Below, piece after piece: positions 8,219-17,139 of a stretch of DNA of 64,000 bases (position 1 is its first letter; each line of letters begins with the position of its first letter). The notes under the pieces are model-generated. The model was not told where the DNA came from. It saw nothing but the letters and a program-made list of their open reading frames with translations, and ran no database searches. The translations under genes were made by a program, and so were the position numbers. The stretch is from Solimonas thermocellulolyticum (lineage in GTDB: Bacteria; Pseudomonadota; Gammaproteobacteria; Nevskiales; Nevskiaceae): positions 1 to 64,000 of the forward strand of contig NZ_JBEPIJ010000010.1 in assembly GCF_040327995.1 (NCBI RefSeq), in the 5' to 3' direction.

Positions 8219-8992
8219 CTATTCGCCGACCGCCCGATAACCGAGTGTTGCGGACACCGCCGCAGCCTCCTCGCGCACCAGGCGCGCGAGCTCGTCGCGG
8301 GTCGACTGCAGTCGCGAGGTCGGCGCTGCCACGATCAGTGCGCCAAGCGCAGTGCCGCTCGCATCACGAACGACTGCGGCCGTGCCGCTGGCGCCGTCGG
8401 CGGCCTGGTCGATGGTCTGCGCGACACCGACGGCGCGCACCTGCTCGATGATCCGGGCGAGTAGGCGCTTGTCGGTTTCGGTGGACCGGGTCAGCGAGCG
8501 CGGACGCAGCCTGCGCAGATAGGCGCGCACCTGTGCCGGCGGCGCCGCGGCCAGCAGCGCGCGACCGCCGGCGGTGCAGTACAGCGGCCGGCGATCGCCC
8601 ACCGACACCGCGAAGCGCACCGCGTTGCGGCTCTCGATCACGTCGACATAGGTCAGTTCGTCGGCGTCGATGTCGGCGACGGCGAACAGCACCGTCTCGC
8701 CGCTGCGATCGGCGAGCCGGCGCATGCCGGCGCGGATCAGATCCGAAGACTGCAGGCGTCGACGCGCTTGCAGCAGCGCGCTGCCGAGCCCGAACGCGCG
8801 CGGACCGAGCCGCCACGCGCCGTCGGTATGCGCGACGAAGTCCGCCTGCGCAAGACCGCGCAACAGTGCGGCGAGGCTGCTCTTGGGCGCCTTGAGGCTG
8901 CGGCTGAGCTGGGCGAGGCTCACCGGCTCGTTGCTCGCACACAGCGTTTCGAGAATGTGGATCACCCGCGTGACGGACTGCGGCGAATTCAT
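8219..8992 (-). CDS. IclR-family transcriptional regulator
   Basis: A 257-residue regulator. Residues 5-60 form the winged HTH (RVIHILETLCAS, LAQLSRSLKAPKSSLAALLRGL) and residues 75-250 the IclR effector-binding domain (LYCTAGGRALLAA, LTRSTETDKRLLARI, GVAQTIDQAADG, ALIVAAPTSR). IclR proteins commonly control aromatic and short-chain acid catabolism operons next to them. Plausible targets are the flanking CaiB and dienelactone-hydrolase units. No operator could be identified in the roughly 57-bp gap to the hydrolase gene. Confidence 0.9.
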   Translation of the reverse strand: MNSPQSVTRVIHILETLCASNEPVSLAQLSRSLKAPKSSLAALLRGLAQADFVAHTDGAWRLGPRAFGLGSALLQARRRLQSSDLIRAGMRRLADRSGETVLFAVADIDADELTYVDVIESRNAVRFAVSVGDRRPLYCTAGGRALLAAAPPAQVRAYLRRLRPRSLTRSTETDKRLLARIIEQVRAVGVAQTIDQAADGASGTAAVVRDASGTALGALIVAAPTSRLQSTRDELARLVREEAAAVSATLGYRAVGE

Positions 8993-9048
8993 CGCGGCTG
9001 GCTCCCCTGCTTGACCGAGTATGGACGGGCCTGCCGATTATGAAGGCA

Positions 9049-9771
9049 TCAGGACCTTGCAAAGGCCTCGTCGAACAACTGCCGCATCGCCGACCACGAA
9101 CGCGCATCGGCCCTCGCGTCATAGCGAAACCGCGGATCCTTGCGAGCATCGGCCCGCCGGTCGGTGAAGCTGTGCGCGGCGTTGCCGTAGCGCACCATCT
9201 GCCAGTCGACGCGATCGCGACGCAGCTCGTCGAACACCGTGTTCATCGTATCGGCATTCAGCAGCGGATCCTCATCGCCGTGACAGATCAGCACCCGGCA
9301 GCGGATGCGCCCGGCATCCTCGGCCAGCGCCGGCAGCAGGCCGGCGTGAAACGCCGTGATCGCCGAAAGCGGCGCGCCGCTACGCGCCAGCTCCAGCGCC
9401 GTGCTACCGCCGAAGCAGAAGCCGATCGCCCCGAGCCGTTCGCGGTCGACGTCGTCCTGCGCCCGAAGCACGTCGAGCGCTGCCTGCGCGCGCGAGCGCC
9501 ACTCGGCGCGGTCGGCATACAGCGCCTTGATCGTGGGCGTAACCCCGGGCAAATCGTCGAACACGCGGCCGTCACCGAGCAGATCGGCGGCGAAGGCGAC
9601 GTAACCGAGCTGCGCCAGGCATTCGGCACGCTCACGGGCATGCGCATTCAGACCGAAGGCTTCCGGAAACACCACCACACCCGGACGTGTACCGTTCCCA
9701 CTCGAACCGCGATACAACTGGCCGACCAGGCGCGTCCGACCGTTCGTGTACTCGATGGTCTGCGCGTTCAC
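9049..9771 (-). CDS. Dienelactone hydrolase family alpha/beta hydrolase
   Basis: A 240-residue alpha/beta hydrolase. The nucleophile elbow GFCFGGS carries Cys119, the usual nucleophile of dienelactone hydrolase. Asp168 (HGDEDPL) and His200 (NAAHSF) complete the triad, and Glu36 in FPEAFG matches the family's accessory glutamate. GTG 9771 is chosen as start because it lies 7 bp after the stop of the SDR gene; the longer open frame would overlap that gene. It is co-transcribed with the SDR, and the substrate is probably a lactone or ester intermediate. Confidence 0.88.
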   Translation of the reverse strand: MNAQTIEYTNGRTRLVGQLYRGSSGNGTRPGVVVFPEAFGLNAHARERAECLAQLGYVAFAADLLGDGRVFDDLPGVTPTIKALYADRAEWRSRAQAALDVLRAQDDVDRERLGAIGFCFGGSTALELARSGAPLSAITAFHAGLLPALAEDAGRIRCRVLICHGDEDPLLNADTMNTVFDELRRDRVDWQMVRYGNAAHSFTDRRADARKDPRFRYDARADARSWSAMRQLFDEAFARS

Positions 9772-9778
9772 GTCGCGC

Positions 9779-10558
9779 TCAGCGCGGCTGCATGCGGATC
9801 GCGCCGTCGAGGCGCACGGTCTCGCCGTTGAAGTATCCGTTGCGGATGATTTCCAGCGCGAGGCTCGCATACTCTTCGGCGCAGCCGAGCCGCGGCGGAA
9901 ACGGCACCATGGCGCCGAGCGCGTCCTTCATCTGCTGCGGTGCGCGTGCCATCGCCGGCGTGTCGAAGATGCCGGGCTGGATGGTGTTCACGCGGATGCC
10001 CTCGCGCGCCAGATCGCGCGCGATGGTCAGCGTCATGCCGACGATCGCGGCCTTGGCCGCGGAGTACGCCGCCTGACCGATCTGCCCCTCGGTCGCTGCC
10101 GCCGAAGCCGTGTTGATCAGCACGCCGCGTTCGCCGTCGAGCGGATCGAGCGTCATCATGCCGGCGGCCGCGCGGGTGATGCAGCGGAAGGTGCCGACGG
10201 TGTTGAGCTTGAGCACCCACTCGAACTTGTCGGTCGGAAAGATGCTGATCTCGCCGGTGGTCTTGTCGCGCCGCACCGTTGGAATCGCGTTGCCCCCGCC
10301 AGCGCAACACACCAGCACGCGCTCTTGACCGTTGGCCGCGCGCGCCTTGGCGAAGGCCTGATCGACGCTGTCGTCGGACAGCACATCGCATGGGCAGAAC
10401 ACGCTGCCGGTTTCGCCGGCGGCCTTCTCGCCAGTCTCCGGATTGAGGTCGAAGATCGCGACCTTGACGCCTGCCGCGCGCAACGCCCGGACCGTGGCCA
10501 GACCGAGCCCGGATGCGCCGCCGGTAACCACGGCCGCGATGGAGGAATCGATGCGCAT
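9779..10558 (-). CDS. SDR oxidoreductase, type II 3-hydroxyacyl-CoA dehydrogenase-like
   Basis: A 259-residue short-chain dehydrogenase. The NAD-binding TGGASGLG lies at 12-19, Ser152 is in NTASAAA, and Tyr165/Lys169 are in YSAAK. The overall pattern, with an acidic residue after beta-2 (IFDLNPETG) and an insertion before the active site, resembles HSD17B10-type 3-hydroxyacyl-CoA/hydroxysteroid dehydrogenases. ATG 10558 follows the promoter at 10620-10648. It forms a unit with the dienelactone hydrolase and is divergent from a CaiB/ligase/MFS operon across 126 bp. Confidence 0.87.
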   Translation of the reverse strand: MRIDSSIAAVVTGGASGLGLATVRALRAAGVKVAIFDLNPETGEKAAGETGSVFCPCDVLSDDSVDQAFAKARAANGQERVLVCCAGGGNAIPTVRRDKTTGEISIFPTDKFEWVLKLNTVGTFRCITRAAAGMMTLDPLDGERGVLINTASAAATEGQIGQAAYSAAKAAIVGMTLTIARDLAREGIRVNTIQPGIFDTPAMARAPQQMKDALGAMVPFPPRLGCAEEYASLALEIIRNGYFNGETVRLDGAIRMQPR

Positions 10559-10619
10559 GCTGTCCTGCCTTGTCTGTGAGGGATGACGAAGATTGCTGCC
10601 GATGCCGCAGCGCCCATGC

Positions 10620-10658
10620 TTTGTAGCGCACCCTCCAACAGTATGCAACAATGTTGTT
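10620..10658 (-). promoter_or_regulatory. Candidate promoter plus AACA-N4-TGTT operator in a divergent region
   Basis: On the minus strand, TTGCAT (10643-10648) and TACAAA (10620-10625) are separated by 17 bp and form a candidate promoter for the SDR gene. The palindrome AACA-ATGT-TGTT (10647-10658) overlaps the -35-like box by two bases. The same palindrome lies 26 bp upstream of the divergent CaiB gene start, so a bound protein could affect both. See the matching sites at 23222, 23281 and 25039. Confidence 0.5.
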
Positions 10659-10684
10659 GATTATTCTGAGAGGAGAATGTGCGC

Positions 10685-11911
10685 ATGACCCAGGTGATGA
10701 AGGGCGTCAGGGTGCTGGAGGTGGCGCAATTCACCTTCGTGCCGGCCGCCGGCGCGATCCTTGCCGACTGGGGCGCGGACGTGATCAAGATCGAGCATCC
10801 GCAGCGCGGCGACACCCAGCGCGGTTTCGTCAATCTCGGCGGCATCAAGGTCAACCCGAACCGCAGCCCGTTCATGGAACACCCGAACCGCGGCAAGCGC
10901 AGCGTCGGCGTCGACATCTCCAAACCCGAGGGCATGGCGGTGATCTACGAGTTGGCCAAGACCGCCGACGTGTTCCTGACCAACTATCTGCCGCACCAGC
11001 GGCAGAAGATGAAGTTCGACGTCGAGCACATCCGCGCGGTCAATCCGAAGATCATCTACGCGCGCGGCAGCGCCTACGGTGACAAAGGGCCCGAGCGCGA
11101 TGTCGGCGGCTTCGACGGCACCGCGTTCTGGAACCGCAGCGGCATCGCCTGGGCGATGTCGCCGCCCGAACTCGGCGGACCGATCGCGCAGGGCATCCCG
11201 GCCTTCGGCGACTCGATCGGTGGCATGAACATCGCCGGCGGCATCGCGGCGGCGTTGTTCCACCGCGAGCGTACCGGCGAGGCGCTGGAAGTGGACGTCT
11301 CACTGCTGAGCACGGCGTGGTGGGCGGCCGGCACCTCGATCGACATGGGCATCGACACCGGCCAGATCATGCGCAACCGTATGCCCGGCTCCGGCGGCAA
11401 TCCGGGCAATCCGCTGATGGGCAACTACACCACGTCCGACGGCGAGACCATCAACATGTGCACGCTCACGCCGGGGCCGCACATCAAGAGCTTCTTCGAG
11501 CACATCGGCAGGCCGGAATGCGCGAGCGACGAACGCTTCGCCACGGCCGAAGCCCTGATGAAGAACTGGCAGGCGGCGAGCGACATCATCCGTGAGGCTT
11601 TCGCCCAGCACGACTTCAAGTACTGGCGGCAGAGGCTGGCGAGCTACTCTGGCCAATGGGCGCCGGTGCAGAGCCTGCTCGACATCGCCCGCGACGAACA
11701 AGCACTGGCCAACGACATGCTGTTCGAGGTCGAGGCCAGCGATGGCGGTGCGCCGATCAAGCTGGTACGCGGCCCGGTGCAGTTCAATCACCAGCCGGTG
11801 AAGACCACGCGTGCGCCACAGGCCTCGGAGCACACCGAGATCGTACTGATGGAGATGGGCATGGACTGGGATCGCATCGAGCAGCTCAAGGCGAGTGGCG
11901 CGATCGCCTAG
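10685..11911 (+). CDS. CaiB/BaiF (family III) CoA-transferase
   Basis: A 408-residue family III CoA-transferase, only distantly similar to the one at 6624. Seen: MKGVRVLEVAQFTFVPAAG, ADWGADVIKIEHP, NRGKRSVGVDI, and GGFDGTAFWNRSG with Asp144 at the expected CoA-carrying position. ATG 10685 is chosen because GAGAGGAG lies about 9 bp upstream; the GTG at 10679 would sit too close to it. It is the first gene of a unit with an acyl-CoA ligase and a major-facilitator carrier, which suggests uptake and CoA activation of a carboxylic acid. Confidence 0.88.
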   Translation: MTQVMKGVRVLEVAQFTFVPAAGAILADWGADVIKIEHPQRGDTQRGFVNLGGIKVNPNRSPFMEHPNRGKRSVGVDISKPEGMAVIYELAKTADVFLTNYLPHQRQKMKFDVEHIRAVNPKIIYARGSAYGDKGPERDVGGFDGTAFWNRSGIAWAMSPPELGGPIAQGIPAFGDSIGGMNIAGGIAAALFHRERTGEALEVDVSLLSTAWWAAGTSIDMGIDTGQIMRNRMPGSGGNPGNPLMGNYTTSDGETINMCTLTPGPHIKSFFEHIGRPECASDERFATAEALMKNWQAASDIIREAFAQHDFKYWRQRLASYSGQWAPVQSLLDIARDEQALANDMLFEVEASDGGAPIKLVRGPVQFNHQPVKTTRAPQASEHTEIVLMEMGMDWDRIEQLKASGAIA

Positions 11912-11995
11912 GGTCTTTGAGGTCTGCTGACGGCACTCCGGACCGGGGCGCGCTCCGACACCGATCCGAATCCATTGGACGTTCACGGGTTCTCG

Positions 11996-13486
11996 ATGAA
12001 CATCGCTCTACTCCTGCAGATGGCCGCCGAGGCTGAACCACACCGCATCGGCCTGGTCTGCGACGGCCGGCGCTGGTCCTACGGCGCCTTGTTGAGCGCG
12101 GCTCACGGCGCCGCGGCACACGTCGTCGAGACCGGCGCGACGCACCTCGCCCTGCTCGACGAGAGCAGTGAGGCGGCAGCGATCGCGCTGTTCGGTGCGG
12201 CGTTCGCCGGCGTGCCCTACGTGCCGCTGAACTACCGGCTCGCCGATGTCGATCTTCGCGCCCTGCTTCAGCGCGTGGCGCCCGCGTACGTCGTCGGCGA
12301 CGTCGCACGCGTCGCGCGCATCGCGTCGGATCAGGGCCACGTCACGCTCGGCCGTGGCGAGTTTGTCGCCGCCGCCGAGGCCCGCGGCGAAGATGCACCC
12401 AAGGAGCCGCGCGAGGGCGAGGGCATCGCCGCGCAGATCTTCACCAGCGGCACCACCGCGGCGCCGAAGGCCGCATTGCTGCGTCACGCCAACCTACTCT
12501 CGTACATCCTCGGCACCGTCGAATTCGCCTCCGCCTCGCCGAACGAAGCCGCGCTGGTCTGTGTGCCGCCGTATCACATCGCCGGCATCGCCGCGCTGAT
12601 GAGTTCGATCTACGCGATGCGCCGCATCGTGCTGCTGCCGGCCTTCGACCCGGACGCCTGGCTGGAGCTTGCGGCGAGCGAGCGCGTGACCAATGCCTTC
12701 GTCGTGCCGACCATGCTCGCTCGCATCATCGCGCGCATCGACGCCGGCCACCGTCCCGACCTGTCGGCGCTGCAGGCCATCGCCTACGGCGGCGGCCGCA
12801 TGCCGTTGGAGCTGATCGAGCGCGCGCTCGAACTGTTCCCGCACACCGGCTTCACCAACGCCTATGGCCTCACCGAGACCAGCTCGACCATCGCACTGCT
12901 CGGCCCGGAGGATCATCGCGCGGCGCTGGCCTCGGGCGATCCGGCCGTGCGTGCACGTCTGGGCTCGGTCGGCAAACCGCTGCCGACGGTCGAGATCCAG
13001 ATTCGCGACGAGAACGGCCGCGTGCTGCCGCCCGGCGAGCGCGGCGAGATCTATGTGCGTGGCGAACAGGTGTCCGGCGAGTACCGCGAGCGCAAGGCGC
13101 TCGACGCCGACGGCTGGTTCCCCACGCGCGACGCCGGCTGGCTCGATGCCGACGGCTATCTGTTCCTCGCCGGCCGCGCCGACGACGTCATCGTCCGCGG
13201 CGGCGAGAACATCTCGCCGGGCGAGATCGAGGACGTGCTGCTGGGCCATCCGGCGATCGCCGATGCCGCTGCGGTGGCGGTGCCTTCGCTCGAATGGGGC
13301 GAGGCGGTCGGCGTCGCCATCGTGCCGCGCACCCCGCAAGCGCCGCCGTCGGAAGATGAGCTGCGCACCTTGATCCGCAAGCGCCTGCGCTCATCGCGCG
13401 TGCCGGAGCGCATCCTTGTGGTCGAGGCGCTGCCGTACAACGAGATGGGCAAGCTGCTGCGGCGTGAGGTGAAGAAGTTGTTCTGA
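11996..13486 (+). CDS. AMP-dependent acyl-CoA synthetase/ligase
   Basis: A 496-residue adenylate-forming enzyme that would activate a carboxylic acid to its CoA thioester at the cost of ATP. Motifs: phosphate loop TSGTTAAPKA (150-159), YGLTETSSTIALLG, the hinge region with GRADDVIVRGGENISPGEIE, and the C-terminal lysine motif NEMGKLLRREVKKL. ATG 11996 is used; a TTG 21 bp upstream is in frame, and neither has a strong Shine-Dalgarno. It follows a CaiB CoA-transferase and precedes an MFS carrier. The motifs do not reveal the substrate. Confidence 0.92.
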   Translation: MNIALLLQMAAEAEPHRIGLVCDGRRWSYGALLSAAHGAAAHVVETGATHLALLDESSEAAAIALFGAAFAGVPYVPLNYRLADVDLRALLQRVAPAYVVGDVARVARIASDQGHVTLGRGEFVAAAEARGEDAPKEPREGEGIAAQIFTSGTTAAPKAALLRHANLLSYILGTVEFASASPNEAALVCVPPYHIAGIAALMSSIYAMRRIVLLPAFDPDAWLELAASERVTNAFVVPTMLARIIARIDAGHRPDLSALQAIAYGGGRMPLELIERALELFPHTGFTNAYGLTETSSTIALLGPEDHRAALASGDPAVRARLGSVGKPLPTVEIQIRDENGRVLPPGERGEIYVRGEQVSGEYRERKALDADGWFPTRDAGWLDADGYLFLAGRADDVIVRGGENISPGEIEDVLLGHPAIADAAAVAVPSLEWGEAVGVAIVPRTPQAPPSEDELRTLIRKRLRSSRVPERILVVEALPYNEMGKLLRREVKKLF

Positions 13487-13515
13487 TTCCCCGTTCGACA
13501 ACGGATGCCTGCCGC

Positions 13516-14853
13516 ATGCGCGAGTCCGCCACCGCCACACCCGCCGACGACATCATTCACGAGTCGAAGATCACGCCGATGCAATGGCTGATCATGGCGA
13601 TCTGCTTCGTCGCCTACGTGCTCGACGGCTTCGACGTCGCCGTGATCTCGTTCGCGGCGCCGGCGATCAGCGCCGAGTGGAGCATTGCCGCCGATCAGCT
13701 CGGCATGGTGTTCAGCTCCGGCGTGCTGGGCATGACCCTGGGCGCGATGTTCCTGGCCTCGCTCGCGGATCTGTACGGCCGCCGCCTGATCGTCTGCCTG
13801 ATGTTGCTGATGGCCGGCGCGGCGACACTCGGCGTCGCCTATGCGCAGACCGTACCGCAGCTGATCGTGCTGCGCTTCGTCGGCGGGCTCGGCCTGGGTG
13901 CACTGATGGCGGCCCTGGCGCCACTGGTCGGCGAGTACAGCCCGCGCCGCCATCGCACGCTGATCCTGGCGGCGATCTTCTCCGCCGGCCCGCTCGGCCC
14001 GGTGATCGGCGGTCTGATCGCCGCGCCGATGATCACCGAGCATGGCTGGCAGAGCATCTTCGTCTACGCCGGCGCTCTGACCATGGCGGTCGGCGTGCTG
14101 CAATACGCCGTCGTGCCCGAGTCGATGGCGTTCATCATCAAGCGCCGCCCCGAAGGCGCGCTCGAGCACATCAACCGCATCCTGCGCTACATCGGCCAGA
14201 GCCCGATCGAACGCCTGCCGCAGACGAGCACAGACGAGCGTCGTGAATCGGCTTCGGTGGTTTCGCTGCTGACCGCGACGCGCCGCGCGAAGACGCTACT
14301 GGTCTGGCTGACGTTTTTCCTCGCCTTCGCGACCGTCTACTTCTTCACGAGCTGGCTGCCGCAAATCCTGGTCAACGCCGGCTGGCCGCAGGACCAGGCG
14401 ATCCGCGGCGCGGTGACGATGGCCTTCGGCTCCGTGGTCGGCACGACGCTGATCGGCGGGCTCGCCAAATACAAGCCGCTCAATCGCATCATCAGCGTGT
14501 CCTTCGTCATCGGCGGCGCCACCGCCGCGGCGCTGGGCACGATGCTGCTCGCGGCCGACGCCGTGCCGCCGGTGATCGTCTGGATCTCGCTGCTGCTGAT
14601 CGGCATCACCGTGATGGGCGGCTTCACCAATCTGTACACGGTGGCGCTGACGATCTATCCGGCCCAGGTCCGCAGCACCGGTCTGGGCTGGGCCGCCGGT
14701 CTCGGGCGCGGCGGCGCGGTGCTCAGCCCGGCGGTCGCCGGGCTGCTGATCGCCGCGGGCGTGTCGATGCCGGCGCTGTCGCTGTACTTCGCATTGCCGA
14801 TCTTCGTGGCCGCCGCCTGCGCGCTGTGGGTGTCGATGCGGGAGATGGCGTAG
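13516..14853 (+). CDS. MFS transporter, aromatic acid:H+ symporter type
   Basis: A 445-residue carrier with about 12 membrane helices. The segment VLDGFDVAVISFAAPAI in helix 1 and LADLYGRR between helices 2 and 3 match the aromatic acid:H+ symporter family (PcaK/BenK-like), where the helix-1 aspartate is needed for transport. It begins 29 bp after the acyl-CoA ligase gene, so transport and CoA activation are probably coupled. The actual substrate may be an aromatic, alicyclic or steroid-derived acid. Confidence 0.9.
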   Translation: MRESATATPADDIIHESKITPMQWLIMAICFVAYVLDGFDVAVISFAAPAISAEWSIAADQLGMVFSSGVLGMTLGAMFLASLADLYGRRLIVCLMLLMAGAATLGVAYAQTVPQLIVLRFVGGLGLGALMAALAPLVGEYSPRRHRTLILAAIFSAGPLGPVIGGLIAAPMITEHGWQSIFVYAGALTMAVGVLQYAVVPESMAFIIKRRPEGALEHINRILRYIGQSPIERLPQTSTDERRESASVVSLLTATRRAKTLLVWLTFFLAFATVYFFTSWLPQILVNAGWPQDQAIRGAVTMAFGSVVGTTLIGGLAKYKPLNRIISVSFVIGGATAAALGTMLLAADAVPPVIVWISLLLIGITVMGGFTNLYTVALTIYPAQVRSTGLGWAAGLGRGGAVLSPAVAGLLIAAGVSMPALSLYFALPIFVAAACALWVSMREMA

Positions 14854-14872
14854 CGACGCCTGCCGTCCGGCG

Positions 14873-15577
14873 CTACTTCGCGGTACCGGCTCGCCGCGGG
14901 CGGTCGCCGCGCGTCGCGCGCAGATGCGCGTCGAGCTCCGGAAACTTCTCCGGGCGCATCGTGCCCTGCAGGCTCAAGCGCAGCATCTCGTTGGAGAAGC
15001 GCTCGACGAGCTGGCGCCGCTGCTTCGCGGTCCGACTGTCGGCGCGCACGAAGATCGGCCACAGCAGCGTGCCGATCAGCACGATGACCGCGTGCACGTC
15101 GACGTCGATGCCCGGTTGTGCCTGATCAGATGCGGCGAATCGTTCGAGCGAGGTCTTGAACTGGTTCCAGAATGGATCGCTCGCCGGCCGGCTGGACGCC
15201 AACAGCTCGAACAGCCAAACGCGGCCGAGAGCGGGATTCTCCATCGCAAACTCGGCCATGCGCTGCGCCACTCCCTGCGCGTCGCCGAGCGTGGCCACCG
15301 CGTTGCTCAACGGCGCGTCGCCGAACACCGCACGGCGCAGCTTTTCGCTGACCCACGCGGTCGTTGCCTCGAGCAACTGCTCGCGTGTCTGGAAGTGCTG
15401 GTAGGCGGTGCCGCGATTGACCTTGGCGAGCTGTGCGACCTGTGAGACGCTCAGCCCCTCCGGCCCATCCTTAGCGAGCAGGGTGCATGCCGCTTCGAGG
15501 ATCGCAACGCGCGTGCGCTCCGGATCCTGACGCCGGCGCGTACGCCGCATCGTAAGGACTGCTGTTCCATCAGGCAT
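14873..15577 (-). CDS. TetR/AcrR-family transcriptional regulator
   Basis: A 234-residue TetR-type repressor. The DNA-binding domain reads RTRVAILEAACTLLAKDG, VSQVAQLAKVNRGTAYQHF and LEATTAWVSEKL; the C-terminal ligand domain is variable, as usual. ATG 15577 has GGAG 7 bp upstream; a later ATG at 15550 is possible. It lies 31 bp downstream of mmsA on the same strand, so it may be the last gene of the long catabolic operon. TetR proteins bind palindromes, which makes this a candidate reader of the AACA-N4-TGTT sites (inference). Confidence 0.9.
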   Translation of the reverse strand: MPDGTAVLTMRRTRRRQDPERTRVAILEAACTLLAKDGPEGLSVSQVAQLAKVNRGTAYQHFQTREQLLEATTAWVSEKLRRAVFGDAPLSNAVATLGDAQGVAQRMAEFAMENPALGRVWLFELLASSRPASDPFWNQFKTSLERFAASDQAQPGIDVDVHAVIVLIGTLLWPIFVRADSRTAKQRRQLVERFSNEMLRLSLQGTMRPEKFPELDAHLRATRGDRPRRAGTAK

Positions 15578-15608
15578 CACGTGGCTCCAGTCACGGATCG
15601 CCGATACC

Positions 15609-17129
15609 TCACTTCATCGTCGGCATCGAGAACTCCGCCCTGGCGTCGGCGTCCTTGGGCCAGCGCTGGGTGATAGCCTTGAGGCGCGTGTAGAAGCGCA
15701 CACCTTCGCGGCCGTAGATGTGGTGGTCGCCGAACAGGGAGCTGCGCCAGCCGCCGAAGCTATGAAAGGCCACCGGCACCGGCAGCGGCACGTTGACGCC
15801 GACCATGCCGACCTCGATCTGCGCGGTGAAGGTGCGCGCCGCCGCGCCGCTGCGCGTGAAGATCGCAGTGCCGTTCGCGTACGGATGCGCGTTGATCAAC
15901 CGGATCGCCGTGTCCAGATCCGGCACCCGCAAGATGGACAGCACCGGGCCAAAGATCTCTTCCTGATAGATCTTCATCTGCGGCGTCACGCCGTCGAACA
16001 GCGAGCCGCCGAGGAAGAAGCCCGGCTTGTCGACGTAGCCGGGGCGGCCGTCGATCAGCAGCTTGGCGCCCTCGCCGACACCGTGCCGGATGTAGTCGCA
16101 GACCTTGTCGCGGTGTGCACGGGTGATCAGCGGCCCCATTTCGGTCGCGGCCTCGGTCGGCAGGCCGACCTTGAGCCCACGCACCTTGGGCGCGAGCTTG
16201 TCGATCAGCGCGTCGGCACAGGCGTCGCCGACCGCGACCGCGACCGAAATCGCCATGCAGCGCTCGCCGGCCGAGCCATAAGCGGCGCCAAGCAGGGCTT
16301 CGACGGCATCGTCGAGATCGGCATCCGGCATGATCACCATGTGATTCTTCGCGCCGCCGAGTGCCTGCACACGCTTGCCGCTTAGCGTGCCCTGCTGATA
16401 CACGTGACGCGCGACCGGTGTCGAGCCGACGAAGCTGATCGCGGCGATGTCCGGGTGCGCGAGCAGGCCGTCGACGGCGACCTTGTCGCCGTGCAGCACA
16501 TTGAACACGCCGTCGGGAAGCCCGGCCTGCTTGAGCAGCTTCGCCAGCAGCATCGAGGCGGAAGGATCGCGCTCCGACGGCTTGAGCACGAAGCTGTTGC
16601 CGCAGGCCAGCGCCACCGGGAACATCCACAGCGGCACCATCGCCGGGAAGTTAAACGGGGTGATGCCGGCGACGACGCCGAGCGGCTGGCGGACGCTCCA
16701 GGCATCGACGCCGGTGCCGACGTTTTCGTTGTACTCGCCTTTGATCAGGTCGGGAATGCCGCAGGCGAACTCGACGACTTCGAGCCCGCGCACGATCTCG
16801 CCGCGCGCATCGGCGAGGGTCTTGCCGTGTTCGCGCGAGATGGTCTGTGCCAGCTCCTCGCTGGCCGCTTCGAGCAACTGGCGATAGCGGAACAGCACGC
16901 GCGCGCGGCGCAGCGGCGGCGTGGCCGCCCAAGCCGGTGCCGCCGCCTTGGCCGAGGCCACGCAGCGATCGAGTTCCTCGACCGAGGCGAATGGCACCCG
17001 GGCCGTCACTTCGCCGGTGCTGGGGTTGAACACCTCGCCCCAACGGCCGGAGGTTCCAGCCACGGCGGCGCCACCGATCCAATGTGACAGGGTCTCGGCT
17101 GCGGCTTGTTTGTGGACGGTCACGGTCAT
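15609..17129 (-). CDS. mmsA: Methylmalonate-semialdehyde dehydrogenase (CoA-acylating)
   Basis: A 506-residue aldehyde dehydrogenase of the MmsA type, converting methylmalonate semialdehyde or malonate semialdehyde with CoA and NAD+ to propionyl-CoA or acetyl-CoA. Diagnostic segments are PFNFPAMVPLWMFP, GSAGERCMAISVAV with the catalytic Cys291, and GGWRSSLFGDHHIYGREGVRFY near the C-terminus. Unlike hydrolytic aldehyde dehydrogenases, it lacks the general-base glutamate motif (QALGGAKNH in place of LELGG). GGAAG precedes the ATG. It begins 10 bp after the amidohydrolase gene in the ferredoxin-P450 operon, which fits disposal of C3 units from side-chain breakdown. Confidence 0.95.
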   Translation of the reverse strand: MTVTVHKQAAAETLSHWIGGAAVAGTSGRWGEVFNPSTGEVTARVPFASVEELDRCVASAKAAAPAWAATPPLRRARVLFRYRQLLEAASEELAQTISREHGKTLADARGEIVRGLEVVEFACGIPDLIKGEYNENVGTGVDAWSVRQPLGVVAGITPFNFPAMVPLWMFPVALACGNSFVLKPSERDPSASMLLAKLLKQAGLPDGVFNVLHGDKVAVDGLLAHPDIAAISFVGSTPVARHVYQQGTLSGKRVQALGGAKNHMVIMPDADLDDAVEALLGAAYGSAGERCMAISVAVAVGDACADALIDKLAPKVRGLKVGLPTEAATEMGPLITRAHRDKVCDYIRHGVGEGAKLLIDGRPGYVDKPGFFLGGSLFDGVTPQMKIYQEEIFGPVLSILRVPDLDTAIRLINAHPYANGTAIFTRSGAAARTFTAQIEVGMVGVNVPLPVPVAFHSFGGWRSSLFGDHHIYGREGVRFYTRLKAITQRWPKDADARAEFSMPTMK

Positions 17130-17139
17130 GTCGCTTCCT

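Noticed and set aside
6624..11911. Alpha-methylacyl-CoA racemase identity for either CaiB/BaiF protein
   Set aside because: The racemase His is absent (Tyr and Phe at that place), while the CoA-transferase Asp is present in both, so transferase is the better call.
15555..15566. A fifth, degenerate AACA-N4-TGTT site (AGGA-CTGC-TGTT) near the TetR start
   Set aside because: With the preferred start at 15577 it lies inside the coding region, it has two mismatches, and no promoter boxes accompany it.
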